Below, in pieces: positions 1 to 11,602 of a DNA stretch of 64,000 nucleotides. Origin of the DNA: Sordariomycetes sp. S80-01Y (lineage: Eukaryota; Ascomycota; Sordariomycetes); the NCBI GenBank assembly GCA_037042185.1, contig JAXQJY010000028.1, forward strand, positions 2,232,001-2,296,000. Direction: 5' to 3'. A program made the position numbers and the translations under genes. Position 1 is the stretch's first letter, and every line of letters begins with the position of its first letter. The notes beneath the pieces are model-generated. The model was not told the origin of the DNA and made no database searches. It worked only from the letters and a program-made list of their open reading frames with translations.

Positions 1-1677
1 GTGCTCGTGGAGGTTGGCTTGTTGAACAAACTGTCTCATCCAAATCTCGTGTCGTATCGTCATGTCTGGCTGGAAAGCGCTCGCTTGACTCGCTTCGGGC
101 CGCCAGTCGCCTGTGCCTTCATCTTGCAACAGTACTGTAACGGGGGCGACTTGCACCAGTACATCATCGGCAGCGCCCCGCGAGAGACGACCAAGGAAGA
201 ACTCAAAGCCCAGATGCGCCGACGATCCAAGGGCCAAGCGGAGATACCCGACTTCAATGGCCGTCGCCAGCTCTCCTTCGAGGAGATTTATTCGCTGTTC
301 AAGGACATCACCCACGGAGTCGCGTACCTGCACTCCAACAACTACATCCACCGGGATCTGAAGCCGAGCAATTGTCTTCTCCATCGCGAGGGCGGGAAGC
401 TGAGCTGCCTCATTAGCGACTTTGGAGAGGTTCAGCCCGAGAACGTCGTTCGCAAGAACACGGGGTCAACCGGCACCATTTCGTACTGCGCACCAGAAGT
501 GCTCAGCCAGGATGCCTCGGGCCGTTATGGAAACTTCACGACCAAATCAGACATATTCTCTCTGGGCATGATTCTCTACTTCATGTGCTTCGGCACCCTT
601 CCTTACCGCAGCGCCAACGCCATTCAGGAGGAGTTGGAAGACTACGATGAGTTGCGGGCCGAAATCAGCCAATGGCAGGGCTTTCAAGATGAGCGGAAGC
701 TGCGCCCAGACTTGCCGTCGCGCCTGTACAAGCTGCTGAAGAGGCTGCTGTCGCTTGATGCGACCGAGCGCCCCAGCGCCAGCGAGGTCCTCGGAGTCTT
801 GAGAGGCGAGACGGTTTCGTTCGAGAGCAACGGACGGGGGGAGTCACCCACGCAACCATCTTTTGGCCTCAACGGGAACCGTGTCCAGAATCTGGACTCG
901 CCAGCCGGTGGTGGCACGCCCGTCCCAGGTAAGACCCTTCCCCTCCCGCGTGTTGACAGCACTTGATCTTACTTTTCACCAGAGCCTAGCAAGAACTTCG
1001 CTCGACCTCGACCCGGGACCAGAACTGGCAGCAGCTCGAGGCTAGACCCGGGATTCTTCCAAGACCAATCCGCCGTTGTCGCGAACAACACCGCTTTGCA
1101 GACGCATTCTCGCGCACTCTCCCCCACGCGGCGACCACACCCCCTGGCCACTGTAGACAATCCGAATGACTACGAAGCCGTAGAGGATGAGCCCTCGCCG
1201 ACCGAACATTACCACGACCTGACACAGCGGGACGAAATGAGATCACCACCATTGCTGATGGCCCCTCCCAGGAGTATACTTCAGGAGGCGCGCTACCGCG
1301 CGGGGGTGATGTTGTTCTACCTTCTAAGCCAGGTTGGCATGGAGCGAGATATCGTCAACCACACGGTCCGACTATCGTTGTTCCTGGCCAAGGTTGTGAG
1401 TCTGGCACAATCCTGCTGGCCGTACATGACCAAGATGGAGGTGACAATACCCCTCATCATCCTAGCAGCATTGGATCTGAAAGTACCCGAGTCAACGAAC
1501 TTCACGCTCGCCCGTCGGAATCACCGGGGTGAGATTGAGTTCGGCCCGTCCCGCGTGCGTGGTCTTGGTCAAAGCACGGCCCTGTTTGTCCTCCACGTCG
1601 GCGTGTTGTGGCTGGCGCGGCAATGGAACGACCTTTGCGTGAAACCGCAAACTCACTGGGGACAGGATGACTGGTAG
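1..1677 (+). CDS. iks1: IKS1-type serine/threonine protein kinase (5' end outside window)
   Basis: The window opens inside the kinase domain, so the ATP-binding N-lobe is missing only because the window starts there. Visible in order are the catalytic loop HRDLKPSN near codon 117, a DFGE version of the DFG magnesium motif, the CAPE activation-segment end and the FSLGMILYFMCFGTLPY helix region. One 54-bp intron (929-982, GTAAGA...CAG) joins frames exactly. The second exon is a low-complexity linker followed by hydrophobic segments (for example IPLIILAAL and ALFVLHVGVLWLA), which matches the fungal Iks1 family: a kinase with a C-terminal membrane-like tail. Yeast Iks1 is a poorly characterised kinase and its substrate is unknown. 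Kinase identity is certain; the Iks1 assignment rests on my recognition of the family and the tail. Confidence 0.82.
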
Positions 1678-1910
1678 CGTTTGAACTTTACCTGTGCAAG
1701 CATGCCGGAAGTATAATGCGAGCAACTCCCGGGTCTTGCCTACAACCGATGCTAGGCAGAGGCACCTCAGACGCACGAGGCTCGCCACACTGTGGCAAAC
1801 AGCAGGCAACGTCTGGTTCAGTTCAAGCTGTGCTTTTTTGTAAATTTAGCTTACTTATCTCTGCAGCAACTAATCACATTCCGTCCTACATAAATTACGA
1901 GTACCATATG

Positions 1911-3372
1911 TCACAATATCTCACACTCTCGGGGCCACCCGAACGGCGGGGGCCAGTCCCTCCTGGCTTTGGTTTCTAGATTCCCCTCGGCATCCTTGTC
2001 CTTTGCTTCTGTCGGATGATCCGGAGTCTTCCATTCAACTGGATGGACATCATCGGGCCTCCTAACAGTTTTCTCGTCCGCAGCTGCCATATCACCGCCA
2101 GGATGGAGCCGGCTGCCGCCAGTCTGACTACCCAAACCAAAGTCAGGAGTGCCTCCCAGGCTACCGAATATGTCGCCAATGTAATTGTCCGCTGGGATTC
2201 CTTGCTCAAAGACACAATCCCACCCGTTGAGGATCCCACGAATGATGGCCATCCCTGCATTGAACGAGTTGTCAATTGCGATCTCGAAGCCGTTCTGCTC
2301 AGAAAGGGCGAGATGCTCCCAGTCCGAAATCCCAGGCGGTGGACGGTCAAAGTTGGAACCTGCTCGATTAGCTGCCTTTCCAGAGAAAAGTTGACATGGC
2401 TCACCAGTCCTCATCACAATGATCCTCGAGAAGTCAACCATCCTCTCGACTGCAAACCGCAGCATAACCTCTAGATTCGCATTGTCCTCCTGCGCAGTCA
2501 TACACAGCATCCCCGTCCCGTTCGTCCACACCTCCGTCGTGTTCTCAAACGCCTCGGCCAACACCTTTCCTGAATAGTACACGTCGCTCGTCGCGGTGTC
2601 GCACTTGACAATACCGGGCCCCTTGCTCGCCGCGCTGTACACTTCGTCCATGTCGCTGTACTTTGCGCGGTAGGCTGCAGGCTCCGGCGCGTCGGTCAGG
2701 TTAGCAGTCGAGGCGAGGCGGTAGGCAATTTCTCTCAACGGAGAGGATAGTTCGAAGACTTCGGTGCCGTATGTTATGGTCGGGTACTTGAGGGGGGCGT
2801 CGTTGCCGTAGGCGAAGTACCCCGTTGACCAGTTCGCGGGCGCGCTTTTGCTGTCAATCTCGTACTGAAGAGCGACCTGCACCGCGTATCGAGCCAGAGC
2901 TACGCTTCCGAGCGTGGCGTGCTTGGGGTTGACGCCTGCTATCCCGGCGAAGAGGAAGTACGACGTCGAGAAGTCGAACTTGGGAGACAGGAGGATGGCG
3001 GTCAAGGTGGTCGCTGCGTTGATCTCGCCTTCGCCGACGGTGGCTTGGCAGACGCTGTATTCGGGGTTGCAGTAGATTCTGGGGTACACCATCGAGAGGC
3101 CGGGTGTCCAGATGGAGTGGTAGTTGAGGTTTCCGTGGGAGGATTCCGGGAAGCGACGGTACCAGACCTCGGCTTCCGGCGTCCACTATCAGATGTCAGT
3201 TATCGATTGGCGGGGATGGGGCCAAGGGGAGAGTGCAAACCATAGATATGATCATTACTTTGGGGGTTATGGGATCTCTAAGCTCCCCGTTGACGCGGGC
3301 CGGCGCGGCGGCTGTCAGAGGCAACCCCAGCGCCAGGAGGAAGGCAGAGAGAAAAGCGAGCAGCCACGCCAT
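1911..3372 (-). CDS. Purine nucleoside permease (NUP family)
   Basis: Two exons (3372-3241, 3185-1911) flank a 55-bp intron that restores the family reading ISM-WTPEAEVWY at the junction. The 468-aa product starts with a hydrophobic leader (MAWLLAFLSAFLLALGLPL) and then carries the NUP-domain blocks TPEAEVWY, CQATVGEGEINAATTLTAIL and FLFAGIAGVNP. A central RTGEPCQLF and a polar, charged C-terminal extension of about 70 residues follow. NUP proteins (founding member in Candida albicans) transport nucleosides, yet the fold looks like a nucleoside phosphorylase, so a secreted or surface nucleoside-binding or cleaving role is also possible. A TATATA element lies about 95 bp upstream of the start. 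The C-terminal tail is longer than usual and looks disordered. Confidence 0.85.
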
Positions 3373-4943
3373 CTTTTTAAGTTACAAATGTCTTGTGTAG
3401 GTTGCATATGTCGTTCTGCCGGTAGTGTATCTTTTCGAATCTCGAGCCCGGGCTGCGCTTGAGGCCTATATACCGCAAAGTGACAGTAGCTAAACCGGAA
3501 AAAGTGAGAGAAGAAACCAAGAAGTGGAGGGCGATTCCTCAATGAAATTTGCCCGCCGCTCGTTCTGAACACGTTTGAGAAGCTGTCGAGGTCTTATCTC
3601 CTACCCCTGACGCGGGTCGTGATTCCGTCGCGACGAGTGCCTCCGTCCAGGGCGGCGCCTGATGCGGGTGTCAAGCGCACGTCAAGCCACAGATCTTGTA
3701 CGACCGGGTTCTGGCGGATGGAGAACCCGATGGACCCGCTAAATCCCAAGTTTAGTTTTCCTCGTAGGGAATGGGGCTGCGAGGTTTGTTCGGCAACGAG
3801 AAGATTTCGTGCTTGGCTGGGCGAGATGCACGGGTGACTGCTGGATGATACTTGAGCTGCGGGAGTTGTGTCATATAGTTTCCCGGGAATCAGTAATACG
3901 GAAAGCTTACTGTGGAGAAGATATTGAGAGGAAATAACCACAGAGGTCATGCTGAGTTATATCGAAGAAAGCTGGGATTGCCTCACTGTCAGTGCTGCGT
4001 GGGCAAGCCGGCGACATTGCTCGAGACGTCTGACTCAACGATACCAATTTTTCAAGATTGGTCACATGGCTGTGGAAGTAACTCTGCTTCGCTGAAATCA
4101 TCTGGGGAGCCCAATAGTCGGCGCAAGGGTTTCCCCTTTTCCTCTTTATGGGCGACAATACGTCTCTCTTAATCCATTATCAGGCCGAAAATTGGTTCCT
4201 GTGCGAGGCTGACATGTGATCTATCCTCACAAAGCAGAACACCTTTTCTTCGACGAGCACTCCTCCGCATAGCTGAAGAAAAGCATGTGGTCAATATAGG
4301 TCTGCTGGCATCGCGCAGGTCGCCCATTTCGATCTCAGTTCCTTCCCACGCGCAAGTGACTCATCTCCCAACCTCGGTATCAGCTTCGCAAACTTCAGAT
4401 AGAGAGCGCGCGCGCGAGGCTGCCGCAGCTGACGACGGTGTGACGAGCCCCATTTCGTCGCATGTCTCGGCTGCGCACGCCGTCGGTCCTGCGGACGAGT
4501 GGGAAGCGATTGGCTGGAGAAAGCGAGAATCCGAGAAGGCTATTTCATGCGAAGGTTGGACATTGGTGCTGAAGGGGATGCTTGTTAATCGGGGAGCGTG
4601 AGAGGTTTGTTCGAAGGGGTAGCGTCGGCCGCCGCGGGCGTTGCTAGCTGCTCGTCAAGCAGAAAATTCGGAGAAACGAGGGAGAGGAGAACGATGAGGC
4701 TGGAAAGATGTACAGCAGTCACAGCCGAGGCTGTGTGGACTTTGACTCCCTGCTCTGAGGGACTGATTCATGCGGTACCTCTGAGCCGCAAGCTTATATA
4801 TATCCTCAAGACATCTCAGCATGAGCTGTGAGAAAGTGGTTTTGATCCGAGACCTGCGCCTCCTCGCCTAACCTATATCATACAAAGTAAATACTTGAGG
4901 CAAGGCTCGAACCGTTCGTCATATTGAGCCCACGGGAACGCGT
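3373..4943. other. Intergenic, 1.57 kb, no gene seen
   Basis: Holds the nucleoside permease promoter and the 3' flank of the ABC exporter. I see a short GCGCGC run near 4406-4416 and TATATATAT near 4795-4803, but no reading frame with family features or coding-like splice sites. Confidence 0.6.
3467..3472 (-). promoter_or_regulatory. TATA-like element of the nucleoside permease gene
   Basis: TATATA read on the minus strand, about 95 bp before the ATG at 3372. Spacing suits a fungal core promoter with a short leader. No mapping of the transcript start is possible from sequence. Confidence 0.4.
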
Positions 4944-7900
4944 CTATGTCTCGCCTGCCATGGTCCCTCCCCTGGCTAACCTGGCAAACTCGCCCTTGTT
5001 GCTCATCAGGTCCTCCCACACCCCCTCCTCGACGACGCGACCTCCCTCAGCAAGGACCACTATCCAATCAGCCATCCTCATCATCTCTCTGCTGTGCGTG
5101 ACCATGACGACAGCGACGCCTTCATTTCCGCAGGTGACGTCCCGAAGCGTCTGTCTGATAGCCTCTGCACTCTCCGCATCCAGCGCTGAAGTCGGCTCGT
5201 CGAGTATCAGAAGCTTGGGCCGTCGAACCAGCGCTCTCGCTATCGCCAGACGCTGTGCCTGCCCTCCGGAAGGTGCCTGGCCGCCGTCCCCAATGATGGT
5301 GTAGTAGCCTTGCGGGAGGGAGACGATCCACTCGTGCAGGCCAGCTGCGTCTGCTGCTCTGATGACGGCGGAGGTTTGGCGATGAGGCGAATTGTCTGGA
5401 AGGCCGTAGGTTATGTTATCCGCGACGGACGCGGGGAAGAGGAATGGTGCTTGCGAGACGTAAGCCATCCTGGAGCGGAGGGCCTGGATGTCCGTTTGAG
5501 CGCTCGAGATGCCGCCGAAGGTGAGTGATGATGGGTTGGAGGGCGCATAGAGACCCATGAGCAGGGAGAGTGCCGTTGACTTGCCGCAGCCGGAGTGTCC
5601 AACTATTGCGGTGCATTTGCCTGGTAGGACTGTCAGACTCGTGCCCTTGAGTACATGATCACTTGGGAGCCTCGAGTAAGAAAAACTCAGGTCTGCCATT
5701 TTGATGGGTAGGAGCGAGTCGAGAGTGATCTTGCCCTGTTGTCCCTCTGGCGGTTGGGTCGACATGTTGGCATAGCCCAGCATCTGACCAGCAGTGGCTT
5801 GCGCCATGGTGAGCTGAGGGATGGAGCTCAACATGCCCGTTGCGGTGCCTATGCTGAACAGGAGAAGATTGACCACTTGCATGACTTCGGCCACGCTCAG
5901 CTCCTTCTTTCCCGCCAGCAGGACGGTGCCGTAGTAGAAGACGAGGGAGGTGAGGGCGTATCCGATGGACTGATACGCGCCGTAGAGAGAACACGAGTAT
6001 GCGGCCCGCTTAAGACCTATGCCCAGAGTATCCGCCGCGAGGTTGAAGTATTTTGTCCTGAAGTACTTCTCCAGCGTCAGCGCCCTGACCACCCTGATAT
6101 TCAGGAAGATCTCTGTCAACGTGGCGGAAGCCTCCTCAGCACTCTTGTTGCACTTTGCCTCCCACCTGCCGGAAATGATGGTGAACCCCTTAACCGCACC
6201 GACGACAACCGGCAAAGGGGCCAGAGCCACGAGTGTGAGCTTCCAGGACACCACCAGCGCCCAGATGATGGAGACGCTGATCATGGTGGTGACGGCCAGA
6301 ATAATGGGTACGAATTTACCCACAATGTTGCGCATTTCTTCGGCATTGCGGTCGAGGCACTCATTGACACGGCCGGGAGAGTTCTTTACCTTCCCGAACC
6401 AAGGCTTTGGCTGCAGCAGGATGCGACGGAGGGCTTCGGAGCGGACGGAGTTAACCCATGCCTGACCGACATGTTGAAGCATGTATCGACTGAATCCTAG
6501 ACTAAGCCCGTCGACGATGGCAACCCCAAGCATGGCGAGCGCCCAGGGCATGCCGCGGGACATCATGTTTCCGGGGGACGTCATGACGCCGAGGAGCTGG
6601 GCGAAACAGTAGGAGAAGACAGGCGTGGAGACTGAGCCGACGACGCAGATGACGACGCCAAATATGAGAACCAGTCTGTCTCTTGATGAAAGGGTTGGCC
6701 AAACTGTCTTGAGCGTTGTCAGGAGCGAGTCCTTCTTGCGGGGAGCCTTTGTTGGCGGCGGAGGGAGAGAGTCAGTGGAGGCATCGGACACCGTAGCATC
6801 GGGGTCGGTTGCAGCCAGAGGATGGGACGGTGTGACAAACATGACCTCTTCCTCATCTTTAGAAGTATCGTTTGAAGGAAAGGATGAATCGTTGAAGGGG
6901 TTGTCCTTATCCATGTTCTCGAGAGGCATGCCACCCTCAAGTGGCGGACTCGGCGACCGAGAGCGAGCTGCAGGGCGTGCCTTGTCAGCAGGCGACAGGA
7001 AAGGTGCGCTGACCGACCTTCGATGGGACTGCGGAAGTCTTAAAGACGGAACTCGAAGCGGGGCCGGCGATGATACTGAGTCTCGATCAGGGAACGCCTC
7101 ACGCCTCTCTGTAGGCAATGAGAAGCGCTGTGCCAAGAAGCTGGATAGCCTCTTTTTCTGCACGTCCCAGTCCCAATTGTCGGCATGAAAAGATGGAACT
7201 CTCTCTAGGGGTTCATCGTGGTTGTCAAATATCTGTGACAAGCGCAGTCTGTACGCAACGTCAGTGCCGGCGCCGAGGGACATGCTCTGAGGGCGTCCGG
7301 AGCCCTTGACTTGCGCGGTGTTGCTCTCCAGCTCGCCCAGGAAGAAGTCGGCCATACGCGTCGACCGCGAGTGGACTAAGGGCGTGTCGGGCGAGAAGTT
7401 GGTCAGTGTATCGGGCGAGGTGACTTTGATGACAGGGCAGTCTGGGTCGTGCTCTTCTGGGGGCGAGATGAGGGCCGCAAAGTGACCCTCCTCCTGTTTG
7501 AGGAGACTCTTTTTGAAACCTTCCTGGACTAGATGAGACCTGTCCATGACGTAGACGAAGTCTTCATCTTCGATCTGCGAGACGTCGTGGGTGATGATAA
7601 TGGTTGTCTTGTTTGAGCGCCAGTCCCTGATGGCGTCCATGACGAGAGCGCGGCTGACCTGGTCCAAGCCGCTGGTGACTTCGTCGAGAATCAGAACTGG
7701 TGGATCGCGCAGCCGGGCCCTCGCAAGGGCAAGCCTCTGTTTCTGGCCGCCGCTGAGATTGTGGCCTTCTGAACCGACGTTCGTCTCCAGACCTTGTGGC
7801 AGGCGAGCGATGGTTGCCTGGAGCATGGCCGAGTCGCACGCGTTGAGCACCTCTTCCTCTGTGACCTTGTCGGGATTGGCATGGCCGAAAGCGACATTTT

Positions 7901-9409
7901 TGAAGAATGTTTCGTTGAAAAGAACGCTTGACTGCTGGATAAGAGTGATGTTTTCTTGGACCCATTTCGCGTCAAGCATTCGCATCGACGCACCATCGAC
8001 CTGCACGTCGCCTGTCAAGGGCTCGTAGAAGTTGGAGATGAGGTTGCCGATGGTGCTTTTGCCGGAGCCGCTTCGTCCGACGATGAAGGTCACGTCGCCG
8101 GCTGGAAAGAACATGGACGATCGGCTGAGGACCTTGACGTTGGGATTCGAAGGATAGGCGAAGCTGACATCTGTGAGCTCGATGTCGCCAGCACAGGTCG
8201 AAGGCCGGACAGTCCGAACCATGTTTCTGTCTTGTCGCGACACATTTGCACTGGAAGTGACGGCTTGAAGAAAAGCGCCAGCAGACATGCCTTTCGCTAG
8301 GGCAAGCCAATGCGGCATGAGAGCTTCAATGCCCTGGAACGCTCCCAGGGTGGCGTAGAAAGTCGTCAAGACGCTCCCAGGGGAAAGTCCGTCTTCCACG
8401 AGCGAGACGCCGTACCAGAAACCCACGACAAACATGGCGATGATCCAGAAAGCAACGTAGCCCATCTGTACCGAATTGCACCTCGCCTGAATCATGTAGT
8501 GCTTTGCCGCCTTTCGCAGGGCCTGTACGTACTGCCACAGCTCGTGCTCGTAGCCGTTGAAGACCTTGACGAGGTCGATGGCCGTGATCGAGGCAGTGGC
8601 GTGCTTAGATGCCGTTGCGAGATCCCGTCGCTGGGCTTGAATGGCGGGTTCGAGACGCTTGGTCGCGAGCGACAAGACAAGGGCCGAGATAGGCAAGGTT
8701 GCGAGCAGGACAAGGGTGAGCTTCCACGAGAAGTAGAGTGCAACAGCGATGGAAGTGAGCGCAGTGAAGACGTCTGCGATTAGAAGACCAAAGATCTGCG
8801 ATGTCCCGAGCTGCAGTTCGCGAGTTTGTCTGGATTTGGTGTCAGTGCTGGCCTGGTTTGGGGTCAGGGGTTGGCATACGTCTGGATGCGGACGAGCAAG
8901 CTGGAACTGCCTTGGTCCTGGGCGTCAAACCAGGCTATGTTCTTCGACAAGAGACTCTCAAAAGTCTCACGTCGGACGCTGTTGGCTTGCAGCTCGCCAA
9001 AAGTGACCCAGAGGGCCAGGAAAGCCGAGTTGGCCATCCAGTTGCCCACACCGACGCCGATGAGGATGACGGACCACTTCGAAATGGCGGCAATGGTGCT
9101 CTCCGAGTCGCGAGCGCCTATGCTGTATTTACCAATGACATCGAATACCTGGCCCAGCATGACGGGAAGAAGCGTCTTGAGACCGGCAGTCAAGGCGGAC
9201 GAGGCGAGAGCAGCGGCCAGGGATCCGGTGTGGGACCATCGGGTGAAGGCGAAGAGGTGCTTCCATTGCGACTTTTCGGGCTGCGAGATGAGGTTATCTG
9301 ATGTGACGATATGTTCGGACTCGGACGCAGAGGCTGTTGACGTATAGGTAGCGTCTGATGTTGGACTCTGCGAGATCTCCTCGGAGCTCTGCCCTTTGGA
9401 GTTGCGCAT
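4944..9409 (-). CDS. ste6: Full-size ABC-B exporter, Ste6 (a-factor pheromone exporter) type
   Basis: Two exons (9409-8880, 8829-4944) around a 50-bp intron give a 1471-aa protein with a TMD-NBD-TMD-NBD layout. NBD1 has Walker A GRSGSGKST (about residue 428), signature LSGGQKQRLALARAR and Walker B LILDEVTSGLD. NBD2 has GHSGCGKST, a PSGGQAQRLAIARA signature and LLILDEPTSALD. A linker of about 260 residues, rich in Ser/Pro/acidic residues, separates the halves. Ste6 proteins export farnesylated a-factor-type pheromone across the plasma membrane. NBD1 ends in an unusual EVTSGLDQVSRA and the second signature starts PSGGQ instead of LSGGQ. A Ste12-type element TGAAACA sits 90 bp upstream of the start, which agrees with mating control. 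A general ABC-B drug pump is the main alternative. Confidence 0.75.
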
Positions 9410-9498
9410 CGTGACGATGGCGTTGTCTTATTGTGGAAAGGGGGACATGAGGCAACGGGAAAAGGGAAGATGATTACGAGATTCATACTGAGCAGCCT

Positions 9499-9505
9499 TG
9501 AAACA
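9499..9505 (+). promoter_or_regulatory. Candidate pheromone-response element (TGAAACA)
   Basis: Exact match to the Ste12-binding core TGAAACA, 90 bp upstream of the Ste6-like ATG. A 7-mer is expected by chance about once per 8 kb of double-stranded sequence, so position and gene identity carry the argument. Confidence 0.35.
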
Positions 9506-10211
9506 CGAGGCTTGAGACTGAAGTTAGATAAAGGCACGAGCTTCAAGTGAAAGAGAGGTGGTGAGTATGCTGATATTGTGCGGGTACGGGCTTCATATTG
9601 TTCTGCGGGTCGAGGGGACGCCACGGAAGTGCTGCGCAGAGGTTAGTCTGAGCAGGGACCAACACAATACAGATCCTTGATTGAAAAGGCTCTGGGAAGA
9701 TCCCCCCGGCTGATCTGCCCTCGACCTTTGCATCTTGTCGGCGCTGCTCATTAGCACCTAATCAGTAGTGTGAGTGAGAGCCGAGAAGAAAACTGAGCGC
9801 TGGTAGAGCACACTGCCCAACGTGCATTTCACGACGGCATCCCGCTGCAAGATAGTTCTACAGAATGAGAATATTGTGCGTAAATTCGTGTGGAGGCTAC
9901 TAATCAGCTCGGGGGTATCTGGCGTGTGGTTTCTTGGTTTGCTCTGTTCTCGGCGTTAAAGCAGGTTCAAGTCATATTATGATAGCGCTGTCCAGGGTGA
10001 ACAGTGGTCGCACACTGGAGATGAGATGGAGAAGACGCCTGTGAGACCATTTTGAAGCCGAATGAGGCCTAGGTCAAGTAGAGTGGCGGGGATCGATGAA
10101 GCCATCACGACTCATTGTTGGAGTGCCAGTTGTGGAATCTCGAGGCTGAATCTGGAAGGATCCACAACCCGGAAGATGGTCCTCGCACCGTCTAGATGAT
10201 TAACAACACTG

Positions 10212-10219
10212 TATAAATA
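10212..10219 (+). promoter_or_regulatory. TATA box (TATAAATA) of the PBDC1-family gene
   Basis: Canonical TATAAATA about 200 bp before the ATG at 10417, followed by a pyrimidine-rich CCCCTCCTCCGTCATTC stretch suited to transcription start. Confidence 0.45.
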
Positions 10220-10416
10220 CACTGTACTGACCTCATTGCCCCTCCTCCGTCATTCTTCGATTTTGCTGCCCCACGTTGTCTAACAGTGGCAGTAGCTGCG
10301 CATCTCGAACTGGTCGCAAACTTTTTGGTCGCAACATCAACCGCCCGTCACGCACCGACACATCCATCGCATCGCCATTTCCCACGTACTACGCATTCGC
10401 GCACAGCATCGCCATC

Positions 10417-11019
10417 ATGTCGGACCCCATGGAGCTCATGTCCGGGAGCGGCGGCCAGCCCATCCCCAAGGACTTCAACGCCGAGGACGCCCAGAACCTC
10501 GAAGATGTATGTCCTCGCACGCGCGTGCGCAGCCATCACGTCAGTCGCTAACAGCAGCACAGATGGAGAAGCAGTTCGCCGTCAAGGTCGTCCAGCACAT
10601 GTCCACCTACTGGTCCATCCTCGAGAAGGTCAAGGGCTCCTCCCTGCGCCTCACCAAGATTGACCAGGAGATCTACGACCACCTCATGGAGACCTTCCCC
10701 GACTTCGACCCCGCCGCCACCATCAACGAGGACGACATGAAGAGCAAGGCCGGCAAGGACAAGTGGAGGCCCTTCATGATGTCCTACGAGAAGAAGATTG
10801 ACGACTACAACTTCGGCACCATGGTCAGGAACAGCCCCAAGGTTGAGTACGATGAGGACACCACTATTTTCGGTATGTTGCACTTGTTGGAAGACGGAGG
10901 CTACGATGCTGACAGGATCAGTTCCCCGCATGCAGTTCTACGCCATCGAGATTGCCAGGAACAGGGCGGGCTTGAACGACTGGATCTACGAGCAGGCACA
11001 GGCGGCGAAGAAGTCGTAA
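10417..11019 (+). CDS. PBDC1: PBDC1 / Ypl225w family protein (eEF1A biogenesis chaperone family)
   Basis: Three exons (10417-10506, 10563-10872, 10922-11019) with 56- and 49-bp introns give 165 aa, close to the family length of about 145-230. Conserved blocks are MEKQFAVKVVQHMSTYWSIL, LTKIDQEIYDHLMETFPDF, KWRPFMMSYEKKI and the C-terminal FYAIEIARNRAGLNDWIYE. The last block is rebuilt only after splicing (g+TT gives VPRMQF). The yeast homologue Ypl225w (Chp1) is a ribosome-associated chaperone that helps newly made eEF1A fold. The older name 'polysaccharide biosynthesis domain containing 1' is misleading. A cytosolic role is expected; there is no signal or membrane segment. The start is the first ATG after the TATA box and gives the usual short acidic N-terminus. 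Confidence 0.85.
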
Positions 11020-11602
11020 GGTCGGTTTGAAAATTAACGAACATCAAAGGCTGGGAATGAATTGGATCGAGGCCGAACTAGACGCAGTCACGAATCTGAA
11101 GCGGCATACGAAACGATAGCAAGCACGGTAGTGGCATCAACCTGCCGGCAACTACCGAACATTTGGATACTCGGCGAAGCTCACCAGCAAGTATGTACAT
11201 TCAGTGAGATTCAGACCTGGTGAAGAAGCCACAGTCTGCGAAGAGGAAGATGTAGAGTCACATCCTGCTGAAGGACAGGTATAGACAATGAGACATGAAA
11301 CGCAATTCAGGGCAAACAGCCCGACAAGGTGGCACTCTTGCAAGAACATCAATCGCTCACCAACAGTCGTGAACAGTCACCGGGCGCCGTCTCATCAGAT
11401 GTTTGGGGGCTCGCGTTGATGAAGCAGAGGTGAAGTGAAGTTGAATCCTACGTCCTTGCGCCTCCAATCCATGAATCACTTCACCTCTCATTCTGTTTCT
11501 CATCTCTCTCCTATCCAATTCCAGTTTCACTCTTTGACCCCCTCTAAGCTCAAGCGCTTCAACCAAATCACTGCCTGCAACAGGCCCTCGTCACCACCCT
11601 TC
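11020..11602. other. Intergenic, 0.58 kb
   Basis: 3' flank of the PBDC1 gene and 5' leader of the next gene. The open frame continues upstream of 11603 to a GTG at 11435, with an in-frame ATG at 11471. That stretch is Ser/Pro/Phe-rich and reads like translated leader rather than protein. Confidence 0.5.

Larger units (their letters stand above)
9410..10416. other. Divergent intergenic region, 1.0 kb
   Basis: Shared upstream region of the Ste6-like exporter and the PBDC1-family gene. It holds the TGAAACA element and a TATAAATA box, and nothing that looks coding. Confidence 0.65.

Noticed and set aside
11435-11602. N-terminal extension of the F-box-like protein from a GTG
   Set aside because: GTG is not a usual start in fungi and the extension is Ser/Pro/Phe-rich leader-like sequence; an ATG start at 11471 remains possible.
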